Shown one piece after another: positions 5,920 through 6,309 of a stretch of 6,309 nucleotides of DNA (position 1 is the first letter of the stretch; every line of letters begins with the position of its first letter). Origin of the DNA: Cryomorphaceae bacterium (lineage in GTDB: Bacteria > Bacteroidota > Bacteroidia > Flavobacteriales > Schleiferiaceae); assembly GCA_013205365.1 (NCBI GenBank), contig JABMNC010000073.1, positions 1-6,309 of the forward strand. The letters run 5' to 3'. Below the pieces are notes generated by a model. The model was not told the DNA's origin. It made no database searches and saw nothing but the letters and a program-made list of their open reading frames with translations. Made by a program: the position numbers and the translations under genes.

Positions 5920-6309
5920 TTACCTCAAACCCTCCGGAGTCCGTTCCATGCGCAGCCGGCGCAGGACCTCGCCACAGGCAGTGGCATCGGCTAGAGCGTC
6001 GTGGTGGTTGAGCAAAATGATTCCGTAGTGTTCACAGGCCCTCTTGAGTCCCATGCGGGTTTCGCGGTAGGTGCAGCCCTTCTTCCAGGTCGGAACCGGC
6101 ACGTAATAATGCTCCAACGTCGCGGTCAGGCATCCGAAGTCAAAGGGCGCGTTGTGCGCCCACACGGTGTGGGCGAAGTAGGCGGCGATGTCGGGCCATA
6201 CGTCCTCAAACGTAGGGGAATTGCGCGTTTCCTCAGGCTGGATTCCGTGCACCCGAATGTTGAGGTAGTTGTAGGCGTTGCCAGGCGGACGCACCAACGA
6301 GCTGTAGAC
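5920..6309 (-). CDS. DEDDh (DnaQ-like) 3'-5' exonuclease, C-terminal part (5' end outside window)
   Basis: The frame is open to the right edge, so 129 C-terminal residues of a longer protein are visible. The start lies beyond the window; a TTG at 6297 is only an internal leucine codon, since the residues before it (VYSS) continue the conserved segment leading into LVRPPGNAYNYLNIRVHGI. Exonuclease motif II is AHNAPFD (51-57, D57). Motif III is HHDALADA (102-109), which gives the HxAxxD pattern with H103 and D108 and places it in the DEDDh class. Motif I (DxE) must be upstream of the visible part. The tail CTYRETR and the GIILLNHHDALADA region match small stand-alone exonucleases related to the DNA polymerase III epsilon subunit, probably acting on nucleic acid 3' ends in the cytoplasm. 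It is read in the same direction as the HTH-Panacea gene, 140 bases upstream of it. Confidence 0.88.
   Translation of the reverse strand, partial: VYSSLVRPPGNAYNYLNIRVHGIQPEETRNSPTFEDVWPDIAAYFAHTVWAHNAPFDFGCLTATLEHYYVPVPTWKKGCTYRETRMGLKRACEHYGIILLNHHDALADATACGEVLRRLRMERTPEGLR

Noticed and set aside
5920..6309. The exonuclease as the toxin partner of the Panacea protein
   Set aside because: Its motifs match ordinary DnaQ-like housekeeping exonucleases, and it is 140 bases away with its own apparent intergenic region. Adjacency alone does not support a toxin role.

Overview
The window looks like chromosomal DNA from a high-GC member of the Bacteroidota (possibly Flavobacteriales). The YicC tail, the guanylate kinase stretch VVFDIDVVGGLN and the NadD sequence all read like Bacteroidota versions, and start codons lack clear Shine-Dalgarno sequences, as is common there. 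The lineage is inferred from remembered family sequences, not from a search.

Left block, plus strand (1-4979): five tightly packed genes that look like one operon. They are the 3' end of a glutamyl-Q tRNA(Asp) synthetase gene (gluQ), a YicC-family endoribonuclease gene, gmk (guanylate kinase), nadD (nicotinate mononucleotide adenylyltransferase) and a large AddB-like PD-(D/E)XK nuclease gene. Junctions are a 4-base overlap, a 4-base gap, a 10-base overlap and a 6-base gap, so translational coupling is likely. The genes cover tRNA modification, RNA turnover, nucleotide and NAD synthesis and DNA break repair: housekeeping functions sharing a transcript rather than one pathway.

Right block, minus strand (6309-4976): the 3' part of a DEDDh (DnaQ-like) 3'-5' exonuclease gene runs in from the right edge. 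After 140 bases without a gene comes a 267-residue protein with an N-terminal XRE helix-turn-helix and a C-terminal domain that I read as Panacea/SocA (DUF4065), the antitoxin domain of PanAT toxin-antitoxin systems. This gene is visibly richer in A+T than the operon it faces. Its TAG stop and the TAG stop of the nuclease gene share one CTAG tetranucleotide.

The main point of interest is this HTH-Panacea gene. No toxin gene lies next to it in the window, and a perfect 9-bp inverted repeat sits directly upstream of its start, a plausible autoregulatory operator. A second 9-bp inverted repeat fills the rest of the intergenic region. At the left edge, a 21-bp tandem duplication inside gluQ creates a perfect 16-bp hairpin. 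No RNA genes, CRISPR arrays, insertion sequences or replication origins were seen, and there is no stretch over 300 bases without a gene.
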